Source: Areca catechu (lineage: Eukaryota > Streptophyta > Magnoliopsida > Arecales > Arecaceae). Taken from it: DNA of 64,000 nucleotides. This document shows, piece after piece, positions 52,301-58,624 of this stretch. The stretch's first letter is position 1; each line of letters opens with the position of its first letter. Made by a program: the position numbers and the translations under genes. The notes beneath the pieces were generated by a model. That model was given only the letters and a program-made list of their open reading frames with translations. It had not been told where the DNA came from and did not search any database. The DNA lies in assembly GCA_021397845.1 (NCBI GenBank), contig CM038046.1:60840021-60904020 (forward strand), in the 5' to 3' direction.

Positions 52301-53296
52301 GCATTTTTTAGAACGTGTGGTCCTAAACACAAAGTATAATGGAGGAAATTGAATCACGTAGCCAGTCCCAACTAGTTTGGAATTAAATCTTAGTTGAATT
52401 TGAGTGTTTACACGAAGGAAAATAAGAAAGAAAATAAAACTTGATGAGTGGCTGTTACCTTACTAGTGCAAGTACTTATGGGCCTCAATGCAGCTGGCCC
52501 TTATTAATTTTGTTTCTGTGCTGCTCACAGAAGAAAGGAGGGATTTAAAATGATATAAATGTTCTACTTTTTTATTTAATCTGATTAGAACTGTAAATTA
52601 AGCAGAGCTCTTTTTCTAGCTGCTCCTTTTGAATTTGTGGGAGAGGATCGTTTCAGTTGGCCAGTTTGTTTTGTGGGGCCCAAAATGGGTGCTCACATTT
52701 CTTTTCTCTCTATTTCATATCTGAGACTTCTTTGAGAAGGGATTTCAAATTGCTTAAATTTTTGCTGGGAACACCAGTTAGTATCTTTCCTTTGGTCCTG
52801 GCCACCAATTAGTGGATTGCATAACTTCAATTCTTATTTAGAAAGTTGATCAGTGGGTTGAAATGGATGATCTTGTTGTCCAAAGTTGATCCTTGCTACT
52901 TCCAATAGTTACATAGCCTTCTCATTGAATCCAAGCTATGATTTGAAGACTGAAGGAATTGAACATCTTCAGCTAAATAAATCTGGTTGGCTCCTATTCC
53001 ATGATACCTTGCACTATAGCTCTCCATAAAAGTTGTGCAGATCATCTTGGAAAACTAAATTGTTAGGCACCAACAATTATTAGCCTCTTTAGCATTTTTG
53101 ATGAATGTCACGTTCCTAATCCATTTAGACCAATACAATATTTATTTCTGTTCAACATTGTTTTAAACATTTCTTATGTCATAATATTAATCTAATAAAC
53201 CATATATTTTTAAAATTATTCTTTTTAGGTCTTGCTGATCATGATAACTACCATGAGTTTTGTCGCCTTTTGGGGCGTTTTAAAGTAAACTATCAG
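11493..53296 (+). CDS. XPO7: Exportin-7, first eight coding exons (N-terminal ~332 residues)
   Basis: Exportin-7 is an importin-beta superfamily receptor that carries protein cargo through nuclear pores with Ran-GTP. The start codon at 11493 opens MESLAQLEALCERLYTTQDS, and the importin-beta N-terminal region follows (roughly residues 25-100). Exons are 11493-11733, 12137-12297, 17613-17678, 25098-25227, 25331-25440, 25564-25659, 39036-39159 and 53229-53296. Junction phases agree throughout (1, 0, 0, 1, 0, 0, 1, 0), all introns are GT/AG, and no stop interrupts the 996 coding bases. Plant exportin-7 is about 1,050 residues, so two thirds of the protein lies beyond. The next expected exon is not found by 64000. 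Introns 2, 3, 6, 7 and 8 are inflated by hAT, copia, LINE and gypsy insertions. Identity is confident; whether the locus is intact downstream cannot be told. Confidence 0.9.
12137..12297 (+). CDS. XPO7: XPO7 coding exon 2
   Basis: The acceptor ATGAAG supplies the two bases that complete an Arg codon. The exon reads NYVINYLATRGPEL, LIQLLCRITKFGWFDDDRF and VVKEATNFLSQ and ends at donor GTACAT. Intron 1 of the coding part is only 403 bases. Confidence 0.92.
13319..13433. repeat. Compound microsatellite (AT)n(GTAT)n(ATAC)n
   Basis: About 17 AT units run into GTAT units, a short GT run, then CATA units. The tract can fold back because the GTAT and ATAC halves are complementary. Confidence 0.95.
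14332..14677. mobile_element. hAT-type MITE, 346 bp, GGTACGG-rich
   Basis: A perfect 8-bp duplication GTTTATAC stands at 14324-14331 and 14678-14685. The element begins AGGGTTTGTGG (a preceding C could belong to it) and ends GAGTTCCTTG, the CA(A/G)GG-type ends of the hAT family here. Subterminal DNA is packed with GGTACGG and CCGGTAC words and the centre is A/T. Non-coding. Confidence 0.88.
15695..16997. mobile_element. Non-autonomous hAT-type element, 1.3 kb
   Basis: A perfect 8-bp duplication ATTGAGTG stands at 15687-15694 and 16998-17005. The ends are TAGGGTTCACC and GATGAACATTG. The right end has GGTACGGTCCGGTAC and GGTACCAG words. The interior holds purine-rich DNA (15800-15990), a tract of GGATATGGATA/ATATCCATAT words (16040-16500) that looks like a second nested repeat, and pyrimidine-rich DNA (16740-16890). 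Non-coding. Confidence 0.82.
17153..17338. mobile_element. hAT-type MITE, 186 bp, GGTATG-rich
   Basis: Flanked by GTGATACT (17145-17152) and GTGATGCT (17339-17346), 7 of 8 bases the same. It starts CAAGATTC and ends GAGCCTTG. The interior repeats TTGGTATG and TGGTATAG words. Confidence 0.75.
17613..17678 (+). CDS. XPO7: XPO7 coding exon 3
   Basis: 66 bases reading ATPDHYSIGLK and ILNQLVSEMNQ, phase 0 at both ends. Acceptor ATTTTTCAG, donor GTTCCT. Confidence 0.9.
19327..19357. repeat. (TC)n(TA)n microsatellite
   Basis: A short TCTCTCTC run passes into TATATATA. Confidence 0.85.
20017..20090. repeat. Telomere-like TTTAGGG tract inside hAT element
   Basis: Runs of GGGTTTAGGGTTTA with degenerate neighbours lie between the transposase stop and the element's terminus. 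A similar tract lies at the same place in the hAT copy at 42525-42650. Confidence 0.8.
20236..23606 (-). pseudogene. hAT transposase (BED finger, DUF659, dimerisation region), degenerate
   Basis: From ATG at 23606 the - strand reads an N-terminal BED-like zinc-finger region (about 23400-23606), where one expected Cys reads Tyr (KCKLYN) and stops occur. An acidic linker follows (23210-23390). The DUF659/RNase-H-like core lies at about 22300-22640, with the block VVQVITDNGLQYRAAGQILM and then HIFWTPCAA. Further downstream are AERVVEAIKP-like and MGFLYFMMQRAKKK blocks (21873-22110) and the C-terminal dimerisation block STFGLIYSK...RLNDLVYVHYNLKLRLK (21150-21320). The protein ends in a Ser/Tyr/Gly-rich tail (20236-20640). 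At least one intron is likely (near 21330-21870). Stops and frame changes make it non-functional. The enzyme would cut and rejoin element ends. Confidence 0.85.
25098..25227 (+). CDS. XPO7: XPO7 coding exon 4
   Basis: Reads PNPGLSMTHHRRVACCF, DQSLFQIFQIS and LTSLGQLKNDANMQ. Acceptor GGCAG. The donor GTTTCG after CAAG is chosen because its phase (1) fits the next exon. Confidence 0.85.
25331..25440 (+). CDS. XPO7: XPO7 coding exon 5
   Basis: Reads VSHVLRQLTLTLSLRC and LSFDFVGTSLDESSEEFG, ending TVQ before donor GTATTA. The acceptor TATGCAG supplies TG to finish a Val codon. Confidence 0.88.
25564..25659 (+). CDS. XPO7: XPO7 coding exon 6
   Basis: Reads IPSSWKPVLQDQSTLQIFF, DYYKITEPPLSKE. Acceptor TCTTGCAG, donor GTATAT, phase 0 at both ends. 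Confidence 0.9.
26038..26121. repeat. Perfect 42-bp tandem duplication
   Basis: The 42-base unit beginning ACCACCACATACTCATGG and ending AAGCATGCAA occurs twice, back to back, without a mismatch. Confidence 0.95.
26668..26745. repeat. ~32-bp minisatellite in copy A
   Basis: Two full units of the form GGGCTAGAATACCATATTTAT plus CTTGTGGC. In copy B (33665-33770) three units are present, so copy number differs. Confidence 0.6.
26994..27802 (+). mobile_element. Internally deleted hAT derivative (0.8 kb)
   Basis: The left part (27007-27200) is a hAT terminus with CGGTTC and GGTCCGG words. It passes straight into the 3' end of the hAT coding region (GTATACCTCCTAGGATGACC at about 27308, the SYDP/IPP block) and the 3' UTR, and ends GAGCGATCCTTG at 27802. 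Together with hAT copy 2 it forms a large inverted repeat. Confidence 0.75.
27803..28155 (-). repeat. Inverted segment of the dispersed repeat
   Basis: Its reverse complement matches 34021-34383 (copy B): CATCCATGATTCGATGAAATC here against ATTTCATCAAATCATGGATG there, CCACCTCC and the GATTCCTGCTATGATT block. It lies between two hAT pieces in opposite orientation. Confidence 0.75.
28156..32813 (-). mobile_element. hAT DNA transposon, copy 2 (4.7 kb)
   Basis: The left terminus TAAGGATTGCCGAACTAG is followed by GGTACGG words (28190-28235). The right terminus has GGTCCGGTTC words and ends GTAACCATG (its reverse complement starts CATGGTTAC). The coding region is the same family as 19832-24639, in the same order and strand. 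No matching 8-bp flank was found, which fits a rearranged site. Confidence 0.85.
28518..31910 (-). pseudogene. hAT transposase pseudogene, copy 2
   Basis: Fragments in - strand order: finger region around 31605-31910 with degraded zinc ligands, EPSRRGINHIASMLEAFDN (31300-31400), a DUF659 core at 30600-30950, LLGKKVELHQIFVSPKW (30480-30540), the dimerisation region near 29480-29640, and the tail with SIDVSNSSLYSGSSYP and SYDPARIPPRM (28518-28960). Many stops and frame changes; older than copy 1. It has no telomere-like tract. Confidence 0.8.
33066..34383. repeat. Dispersed repeat, copy B (uninterrupted)
   Basis: Collinear with copy A (25996-26993) over its first kilobase, then with the reverse complement of 27803-28155. 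At 34021 it reads TCACATATAAATTG without a gap, i.e. it looks like the empty site for the hAT insertion seen in copy A. Its end GATTTGG at 34383 is followed by CAAGGATCG, a hAT-like end word. Confidence 0.7.
35569..35782. mobile_element. hAT-type MITE, 214 bp, GGGACGG/TCCCGTCC word
   Basis: A perfect 8-bp duplication TTTGAAAT stands at 35561-35568 and 35783-35790. It starts TAAGGTTTTAAATCCC and ends GACCTGAATCCTTG. The interior is built of CCCGTCC, GGGATG and TGTCCCG words instead of GGTACGG. Confidence 0.85.
35942..36276. mobile_element. hAT-type MITE, 335 bp, GGTACGG-rich
   Basis: Flanks GTTACTGG (35934-35941) and GTTACTAG (36277-36284) match at 7 of 8. It starts CAAGGTTTCCGG and ends CGCGATCCCTG. 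Both arms are dense in CGGTACC/GGTACGG with an AT-rich centre, like 14332-14677. Confidence 0.88.
37269..37558. repeat. Possible hAT-type MITE with ATGGACTGG/GCATG words
   Basis: TTCTGTAG stands before a CAAGGATTAAG start and TTCTATAG (7 of 8) lies at 37559-37566. The right end does not show the usual CCTTG, so the call is weak. Repeated words TATGGACTGG and GGCTTGACATG fill it. Confidence 0.35.
39036..39159 (+). CDS. XPO7: XPO7 coding exon 7
   Basis: Reads ALECLVRLASVRRSLF, TDGPARSQFLAHLMAGTK, EILQTGQ. Acceptor ATTTTTCAG, donor GTTCAT, ends in phase 1. Confidence 0.92.
39700..42407 (+). pseudogene. hAT transposase pseudogene, copy 3
   Basis: Blocks in order: MLKKDKKKVMWRAISSWF (39710), LTVMCDGWTGPTRRSIINF (39950), DUF659 core with VGEHNVV then a stop, ITDNGPQY and FWTPCAAHCIDLMLLDIGK (40110-40280), RPGVTRFATNYIALDSLL (40380), FLYFMMQRAKEK (40645), an intron-like gap (40770-41240), the dimerisation block STFGLIYSKQRNRLKQKRL (41345-41450), an acidic/Ser linker and the Ser/Tyr-rich tail ending GHRHSTRF with TAG at 42405-42407. 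At least three in-frame stops; otherwise the best-preserved C-terminal half. Confidence 0.85.
42525..42650. repeat. Telomere-like CCCTAAA tract inside hAT element
   Basis: Several exact AAACCCTAAA words, including AACCCTAAACCCTAAACCC near 42615, mixed with variants. Same place as in copy 1. Confidence 0.85.
42820..42939. mobile_element. Short hAT-type terminus or MITE, 120 bp
   Basis: Between the end of hAT copy 3 (CCTTG at 42819) and the start of copy 4, a block of GGTACGGTACGG/CCGTACC words ends GGGAACCCTG at 42939, again a family end. The flanks share only ACAT, so insertion boundaries are uncertain. Confidence 0.5.
42950..44640 (-). pseudogene. hAT transposase pseudogene, copy 4 (N-terminal half)
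   Basis: Matches the family over the DUF659 stretch (reverse of CATATTGTGG...CATTATTAGTGATGACTTGC, near 43205-43240), the MLKKDKK region (43590-43620) and the acidic/finger region (44170-44600). Split by the MITE at 43731-44097. Heavily mutated. Confidence 0.7.
43731..44097. mobile_element. hAT-type MITE, 367 bp, inside hAT copy 4
   Basis: Starts CAAGGATTGTTGAACCGG and ends CCGAAGACCTTG. Flanks CTTCTAAT (43723-43730) and CTTCCAGT (44098-44105) match at 6 of 8. A second CAAGGATTGCTGAACTGG start at 43858 suggests one element nested in another or an internal duplication. Confidence 0.75.
44811..45044 (-). repeat. 3' LTR of the copia element (234 bp)
   Basis: Ends TTTTTTAACA at 45044 next to the polypurine tract. 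It contains a repeated GGTTATAACCA(C/T) motif (44950-45025), itself a palindrome. Confidence 0.85.
45052..49250 (-). pseudogene. Copia gag-pol, degenerate
   Basis: From the right: gag with SLEPHIANTVMFSSTAKEMW (48990-49110) and a CCHC knuckle CPHCRCLNHPAEHC (about 48560-48605). Integrase follows with LDIWGPSHILTRLG (about 47560-47625) and YVRYIFLGYSHTQKGYRYYD (about 46985-47060). Reverse transcriptase follows with VRLVTKGYIQIYGIDYFETF (46330-46410) and FLGIEVAYELQGVFLSQRKY (45840-45905). RNase H ends it, with NLITWKSKKQTVVTCSSAEA (45390-45450) and LADIFTKA near 45120. The stop codons and frame breaks between domains, plus the MITE, rule out activity. Confidence 0.88.
48039..48211. mobile_element. 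hAT-type MITE, 173 bp, inside the copia element
   Basis: A perfect 8-bp duplication GTAGGAAC stands at 48031-48038 and 48212-48219. Ends TAGGGTTTGCGG and CATCGATCCTTG. It carries GGTACGG-type words and is half the size of its relatives, mainly by loss on the right arm. Confidence 0.9.
49675..49825 (-). repeat. 5' LTR of the copia element (151 bp, shortened)
   Basis: Aligns to 44811-45044 but lacks roughly 80 bases, including part of the TATAACC repeat region. Ends CTTCCTAACA next to the TCTTC duplication. Confidence 0.8.
51541..52395 (+). mobile_element. RTE-like LINE 3' end, interrupted by a MITE
   Basis: The + strand reads LLYGIEYWAVRKEHNQYIHK, MKILRWMYGNLTKDRI, and further on RDRDRLKITLEW before the MITE at 51908. 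This is the C-terminal signature of plant RTE-type reverse transcriptases (YG.E.W, MLRWM.G.TR.DRI, RGRPK.TW). After the MITE comes GTAGCCAGTCCCAACTAGTTTGG, like the AGCCGACCCCA...GTTTGGG 3' end of RTE LINEs and derived SINEs. 5'-truncated, with in-frame stops. Confidence 0.78.
51908..52288. mobile_element. hAT-type MITE, 381 bp, inside the LINE
   Basis: A perfect 8-bp duplication CTTGATAT stands at 51900-51907 and 52289-52296. The start CAGGGTTCGCGG and the reverse of the end, CAACGATCGCTG, are the TIRs. Dense in GGTACGG and GGTTCGG words, with an A-rich centre. Confidence 0.92.
53229..53296 (+). CDS. XPO7: XPO7 coding exon 8 (last in window)
   Basis: Reads GLADHDNYHEFCRLLGRF KVNYQ, beginning in phase 1 and ending in phase 0. 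Acceptor CTTTTTAG, donor GTAAAC. Confidence 0.92.
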
Positions 53297-53519
53297 GTAA
53301 ACCTTTGTCGTTCTTCTCTGATTAAATTTCTAAAATTATACTATTCCACAGGTATTGGTTGATTGCTTGTATACCATGATTTTGAGATGCAAATGCATGA
53401 CCAATGCTGTGATGTGGAAGAATGTAATAGAATTGGCTGCCTCATTGTCCCTTCTACTTGTTTTATTTTTCTCTTCTAAATATTAATTATATAATTATAT
53501 ATTATAGCGATTGTGTTAT

Positions 53520-53622
53520 TTTGCACATACATGTGTACGTATGCATACACACATACATATGTAGATATGTACATGTGTACATGCATCAGCACACCCACAC
53601 ACATATATATAGACAGATAGAT
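53520..53622. repeat. Compound CA/TA/GATA microsatellite
   Basis: ACATAC, GTAC, CACACA, TATATA and GATAGATAG runs directly abut the left end of the foldback MITE. A second CATA-rich run follows its right end (53990-54045). Confidence 0.9.
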
Positions 53623-53626
53623 AGAC

Positions 53627-53978
53627 TTGGCTACACGTGTGGATCTCTATTTAGATCTGATTAGGTCTAGATCAGATGATGGGAATCTGACATGGATGAT
53701 CCAAAGCATTGGATGTGATCTACTATCTGTAATAAAATCACGTGATTTGGAGACCCTTAACCCATGCATCAAATGGTCAAATTATTATTTTGTGTTATTT
53801 CAACTATCCAATTTTTTGACTGCTTGAGCTAAGGGTCTTCTAATCATATGATTTTTGGTTTGTAAGCAATTTAGAGATAGTAGATCATATCCAATATCTT
53901 GGATTTTCAATATGATACCTCCATCATCCAATCTAGACTTGACCAGATCTAAGTGGAGATCCACTCGAGTGTTGCCAA
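53627..53978. mobile_element. Foldback MITE, 352 bp with ~150-bp arms
   Basis: The left arm starts TTGGCTACACGTGTGGATCTC. The right arm, reverse-complemented, starts TTGGCAACACTCGAGTGGATC. The arms stay alignable through GATC(C/T)(A/C)..TTGGAT(G/A)TGATCTACTATCT to about 53780 and 53825. Non-coding. Superfamily not certain. Confidence 0.8.
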
Positions 53979-55052
53979 CTCTACCTCTATACAGACACAC
54001 ATGTACCAATACATATGCACATACATATACTTATATCCATGCATGTCACAATTGAAGGTGAGGTTTTATGTTATGCAGGTTTTAAGTGCGAAATGTTGAT
54101 CAGCTTTAATTATTTATCAGTTTCTGACCGTTGCATACTGATTTCTCCTTTGTGTTAGAATAACATGGCGGTTTCATGGCAGTATTGTACATTGTTCATA
54201 GTTCTAGGGCTGCTCCAGTAGATGTTGTTGACTGTGTCTCCAAGGTAGTAATGAACTACCATTACTACCTTGCTTAACTAGCATAAAAATACTACTTTTT
54301 AAACTTCTTGTATTAAAAGGTTTCCTTAGACTCATAGCACAGTGGGTTTTTATTCTGTTGCTGGTACTTGTTTTTCTGCTTTTATAGTTTTTGATGTAAC
54401 TATCCCAAATTCATTCTGTTGCTTTAGTGTGAAGTGTGAACTGTGATGATTGGTGATGGGTTCTTCCTTTCTTTTACATTAAAAAAAAGAACCATTATTG
54501 TTGTTGCGGAGAAAATTCTTATTGTTTAGCCATCTAATCCTGTGGGCTGCCTTTAAAGAAATTGAAATTGTATGGTTGATTGCCTATAAATTCTTTTGTT
54601 TATCTATGTTATTTTTTTAGTACCTCGTATATTGAATTTTTTTTTAAGGGTAAGAACTAAGAATATAACTTATCTTTTGTTCTGATAGGAGAGGCTTGTC
54701 TTAGTATTGGACTTCACTCAAAATTATATTGATGGCAGATAAAAATTCTGAGATAACCCCAAGTAGTTCTGATATACTGTCTATCCATGGAATATGTTCC
54801 AGAAATGTAGATATGGAACTGGGTTGTACAACTAGCAAAAGTAACCTAGAAAATAGAAAACATGGTAGCTACAATTATATTGTTTTTCATATCACTAGCC
54901 TTCACTCAGTAAATAGCTATCATCACGCTTAATATTTATTTGTTTATTTATTTATTTATTCATGTATTGTTTTAAATTTGCAGTCCTTTTGTAGTAACTC
55001 AGGATAGAACTATTCACTCACCATCTCTACAATCAATGCCTTGAGGTAGGAA

Positions 55053-55868
55053 GAAGGATTTTGGAACCGGTATCGGACTCCATTCCAGTCGGTTGGCGGC
55101 ACGAGTCGGTACGGTCTGTTCAAGACCAGACTAGTGTGAATCGACAAAGAAAAAAAGGGATGAACTAGGGAGGAGGAAAAGAGAGAGGAAGATAAAGAGA
55201 GAGAAGGAAGGGAAGGAGTTGGAGGCGGCGTAGACGTCATCAGTGGCTACTAGAGGGATGCAGGGGGCCTCGAAGGGTTGTGGTGGCCACTGCAACTCAG
55301 CATTATCTGCAGGAGAAAAGAGGGAAGAGAGAGAGAAAGAGAGGGGGAGGGAAGCCCTGCAGAGAGGCTGTTGGAGGGCCTCTGACTGGCCACCATAGCC
55401 GCCGGGTGGTGTAAACATTCTCGCGAGCATGAAACAGGGACGATTGCCCCTGCTTCATGAGATTTTTTTAAAAAATGCCCGATCACGGGGAAGTCGGTAA
55501 TGAGTTTGTTGGCTTCACTATTCATTTTTGTTTTTAAAAAAATTGATGCAAGGAATAGGGGCAGTCATCCCTATTCTGGGATTGTGGCTCTGTCTGTGCA
55601 TTTTTCGCCACTCGGTGACCACAGCAGCCACCAGTGATGCCGAAGTAGCCTCTTTGTTACTGTCCCCACCCTTCAATAGCCTCCCTCACCCACTCTCTCT
55701 CTTTCAGTTAAAGGTCCCATCGGGCGACACCGAGCCGCAGAGGCTTTAGCGGCCCTCTGGTGTCATCGTTAGGCCACTACTGGCCCTCCGGTGGCATCGT
55801 CCACTCTTTCCCTCTCCTCTCTCTCTTCCTCTCTTTTCCTCTCTCTTGTCCGGTATTCCGAAAAGCAC
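55053..55868. mobile_element. Possible GA-rich non-autonomous hAT-type element
   Basis: Left words GAAGGATTTTGGAACCGGTATC and right words CCGGTATTCCGAAAAGCAC look like imperfect inverted ends. The interior (GA-rich and CT-rich tracts, 'AGGGGCA' and 'TTTTTAAAAAA' blocks) resembles that of 15695-16997. No matching 8-bp flank was found. Confidence 0.45.
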
Positions 55869-56850
55869 AGCGAAAAATGTCCTTTCTTGGGAGATGTGGA
55901 CAACCAACCATAATAAATCTGTTTAATTCTTCAGTAGGAACGTCATCTCCTTCCCAACTAACAGTTCTGCTATATTACAAAGCCCATTTTGATGGGAAAA
56001 AGGTTATGATCATTATCATGGTCATCATTGTGTAACATCATGTTATGGACTTGGTTATTGTACAAAAGAGCTTGAGTTATGTAATGTCATGGTCATCATT
56101 GTATAACGTCATCATGTTATTGTACAAAAGAGCTTGAGTTGTGTATTGTATTTAAAGCAAAGTTATCTACCTCATACTGGACCATATTGGCCAAATTCTG
56201 TGGACTTGGTTATGTTTAATTTTTTTGATTGTCATGCATTTGGTCCCTTCTTTTCTTTCCAAGCATGAACTTTAGTTTATATTTATATCAAGTTTCTTCT
56301 TTCTACTCATGTTCATATAGGATAACTTTTGAAGTCCTTTCTGAAGCATCAGATCTGGTGTTATGCATGCATAGGTAATAATTATATCTTTTAGAGCTTG
56401 AATCCTAGAAAGCAGGTACTGTTACATCAGTGTGCTGAACATGTCAGTTCCTGTGCTAACTCTCTCTTGCTCCTCTTCCATGTGACACATTAAACCAAGA
56501 ACAACAAAACATATATTGTGTTGTGCACTCTATGAAACACATTCCTGCTCTCTTCTAAGATATAAATAATGGTTCTATCACCATTTCTTTTATATTTGTT
56601 CCATAATCATTGCAATGAACATCCCTGGAGGTCTACATCTTGGCATCCTAGGTTATTTGTCTAAGATGGACACCATGCAATTATTTATCTCATTCTTGCC
56701 AACTTATTGGCATCTAGAGTGATTTGATGGTCCCTTTTGTAGGATTACGGCGGGCTTTGAGCATAGTGATGAGTATTATAGACATAGTATGGAATGAGAT
56801 TATTTACAGGTGTGTTTTGAATGAACTCAATGATTATTTACTTATTTTGG

Positions 56851-58624
56851 CAAGATTTTTCGAACCGATATAAGTATTGGTACTTGTACCGGTCGCTAGT
56901 TGGTATGGTATGGTATCAGTTCGATATTTGTACAAATGCACGGTATGGGTCGGTGTGCCGATCAAACTGGCCTGCCAATTTTTTTCTTTTTTGTTTTCTA
57001 TTTTTTAAATTTTTTTTTGCTTCTTAGGGTATGTAATCAATTTTTTAGGATTTTTTGAATAATTTTAAATCCAAATCGATGCCTTTCTATCTTATTACTT
57101 GTTTTCCTAAGTATTTTGATGTCTTTCTATCTTTATATAACGTACTTTCCTTTATTGTCATATAATAGCCATAGCTGAATTGTCCTGAATCATAAATGAT
57201 TGCTATGAAATATACTATTAGGGTATGAAATAACTAATATGATTTTTTCTTATCTTCCTTTTTTTCTAAATGTGTTGATGTTATTTCATCTTTATATAAT
57301 ATACTTCATTTTCATATGATAGCACGAGAAAAAAATATGGTTGCTTGTTTTTTCAAATATCTATTATAATATGAAATGGCTAATGTGGTTATTTGTTTTC
57401 TTAAATATCTTGATACCTTTTCATTTTTATATAACATGCTTTCCTCCATTTTCATATAATAGGGCATAGTTGAATCATTCTGAATCACTGATGTTTACCA
57501 TGAAATATACTATTTTGGTATGAAATGACTAATATGATTTTTTTTTTATGCTATCCTTTTTTTTAAAATGTGTTGATGCCTTTCCATCTTTATATAATAT
57601 GCTTTACTCCATTTTCATATAATAGCACGAGAAAATCATGGCTATTTGTTTTTCTAAATGTTTATTATGGTATGAAATGGCTAATATATTTACTTGTTTT
57701 TTCAAATGTCTTGATGCCTTTTCATGTTTATATAACGTGCTTTCTTCTATAGCTAAATATGATTTTTTTTTTCGTGCTATTCCTTTTTTTCAAATATGTT
57801 AATGCCTTTTCATTTTTATATAATCATAGTTATGCTTTCCTTTATTTTCATATAATAGCCATAATTATAAATTACTTTTCTAGAATAATGGGTAGATTGG
57901 TATATTTGTGAGCATCTATTGGCCAATTCAAGCAAGAAACCCTATGCAAGCAAGTATATTCTATGCAAAAAAAACTTACAAATTTTAATAATTATGGTGC
58001 TCGTGATTAAAAAGCCTACTAGAAATCTTAAATGGAAACAAGCAACAAATTGTTGCAAATCCTTTTAGATGAGATACATTGACCTTCACCAATGTTGTTC
58101 TAATAAATTAAGAAACAAATTTTTGTTAGAAAAAATAGTTTAAAAATAGGGAAAGATATGAAATCAGTCATGTTTGGTAGATTTAGATTAGGATATTATT
58201 AAAATTTTAGATAAATTGGTCATCCAAAATCAAGTGCTTCTAAAGGTTCATATTGGCGTGTGGCGAAACAAGATATTTATAGGTATTTGCAAGGACAAAA
58301 TAGAAAAAAAAGTTTTGTTATAATTAATCTTTGATTTTTTCATGTTTTCCTTGCTTTTTTTCTTTTTTTTCACTATGGATATAAGTCGAAAGGGGAGAGA
58401 AGTCTTAGGCCTTTTCTTCTCATTCCAACTACCTTAAAAGAGAAAAAACGAAACCAAGCCAAACTACCCAATTCAGCCTGGAATTGTGTCAAACTGCCCG
58501 GTTTGGCCTAGTTTCTATCAGCTCGATGGCGAAACCGAATTCCACCGCTTAACCGACCTGGTTTCGGCTCAGTACGGTTCGGTGTGGGCCGAATCGGACG
58601 GTTCGGCATGGTTCCGAAAACCAT
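56851..58624. mobile_element. Non-autonomous hAT-type element with internal tandem repeats (1.8 kb)
   Basis: The left end CAAGATTTTTCGAACC and the reverse of the right end, CATGGTTTTCGGAACC, form an imperfect TIR. Left subterminal words GGTACTTGTACCGG and GGTATGG, and right GGTTCGG words, fit the family. The Tat element begins at 58625, exactly at the right end, so the target duplication there cannot be read. Confidence 0.65.
57106..57870. repeat. Dimeric AT-rich tandem repeat
   Basis: The block GATGCCTTT(C/T)CATCTTTATATAA...CTTT(A/C)CTCCATTTTCATATAATAG recurs at about 57118, 57277, 57411, 57576, 57712 and 57801. Spacing alternates near 160 and 135 bases, giving a dimer of about 295-300. Confidence 0.75.

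Larger units (their letters stand above)
39160..53228 (+). other. XPO7 coding intron 7 (14.1 kb)
   Basis: Filled by hAT copies 3 and 4, a copia element, three MITEs and an RTE-like LINE end. Stretches at 39160-39590, 50064-51540 and 52400-53228 show only AT-rich intron. A GGTACAG-containing patch at 51000-51075 may be another hAT-type remnant. Confidence 0.8.
53297..58624 (+). other. XPO7 intron 8, left part
   Basis: It holds microsatellites, a foldback MITE (53627-53978), GA-rich hAT-type remnants (about 55053-55868) and a hAT-type element with tandem repeats (56851-58624). Stretches 54056-55052 and 55870-56850 show nothing beyond plain intron. No further exportin exon was found. Confidence 0.7.

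Noticed and set aside
54689..54740. Possible ninth XPO7 exon after an AG near 54688
   Set aside because: The translation does not match exportin-7 and runs to a stop at once; no similarity to the expected next segment.
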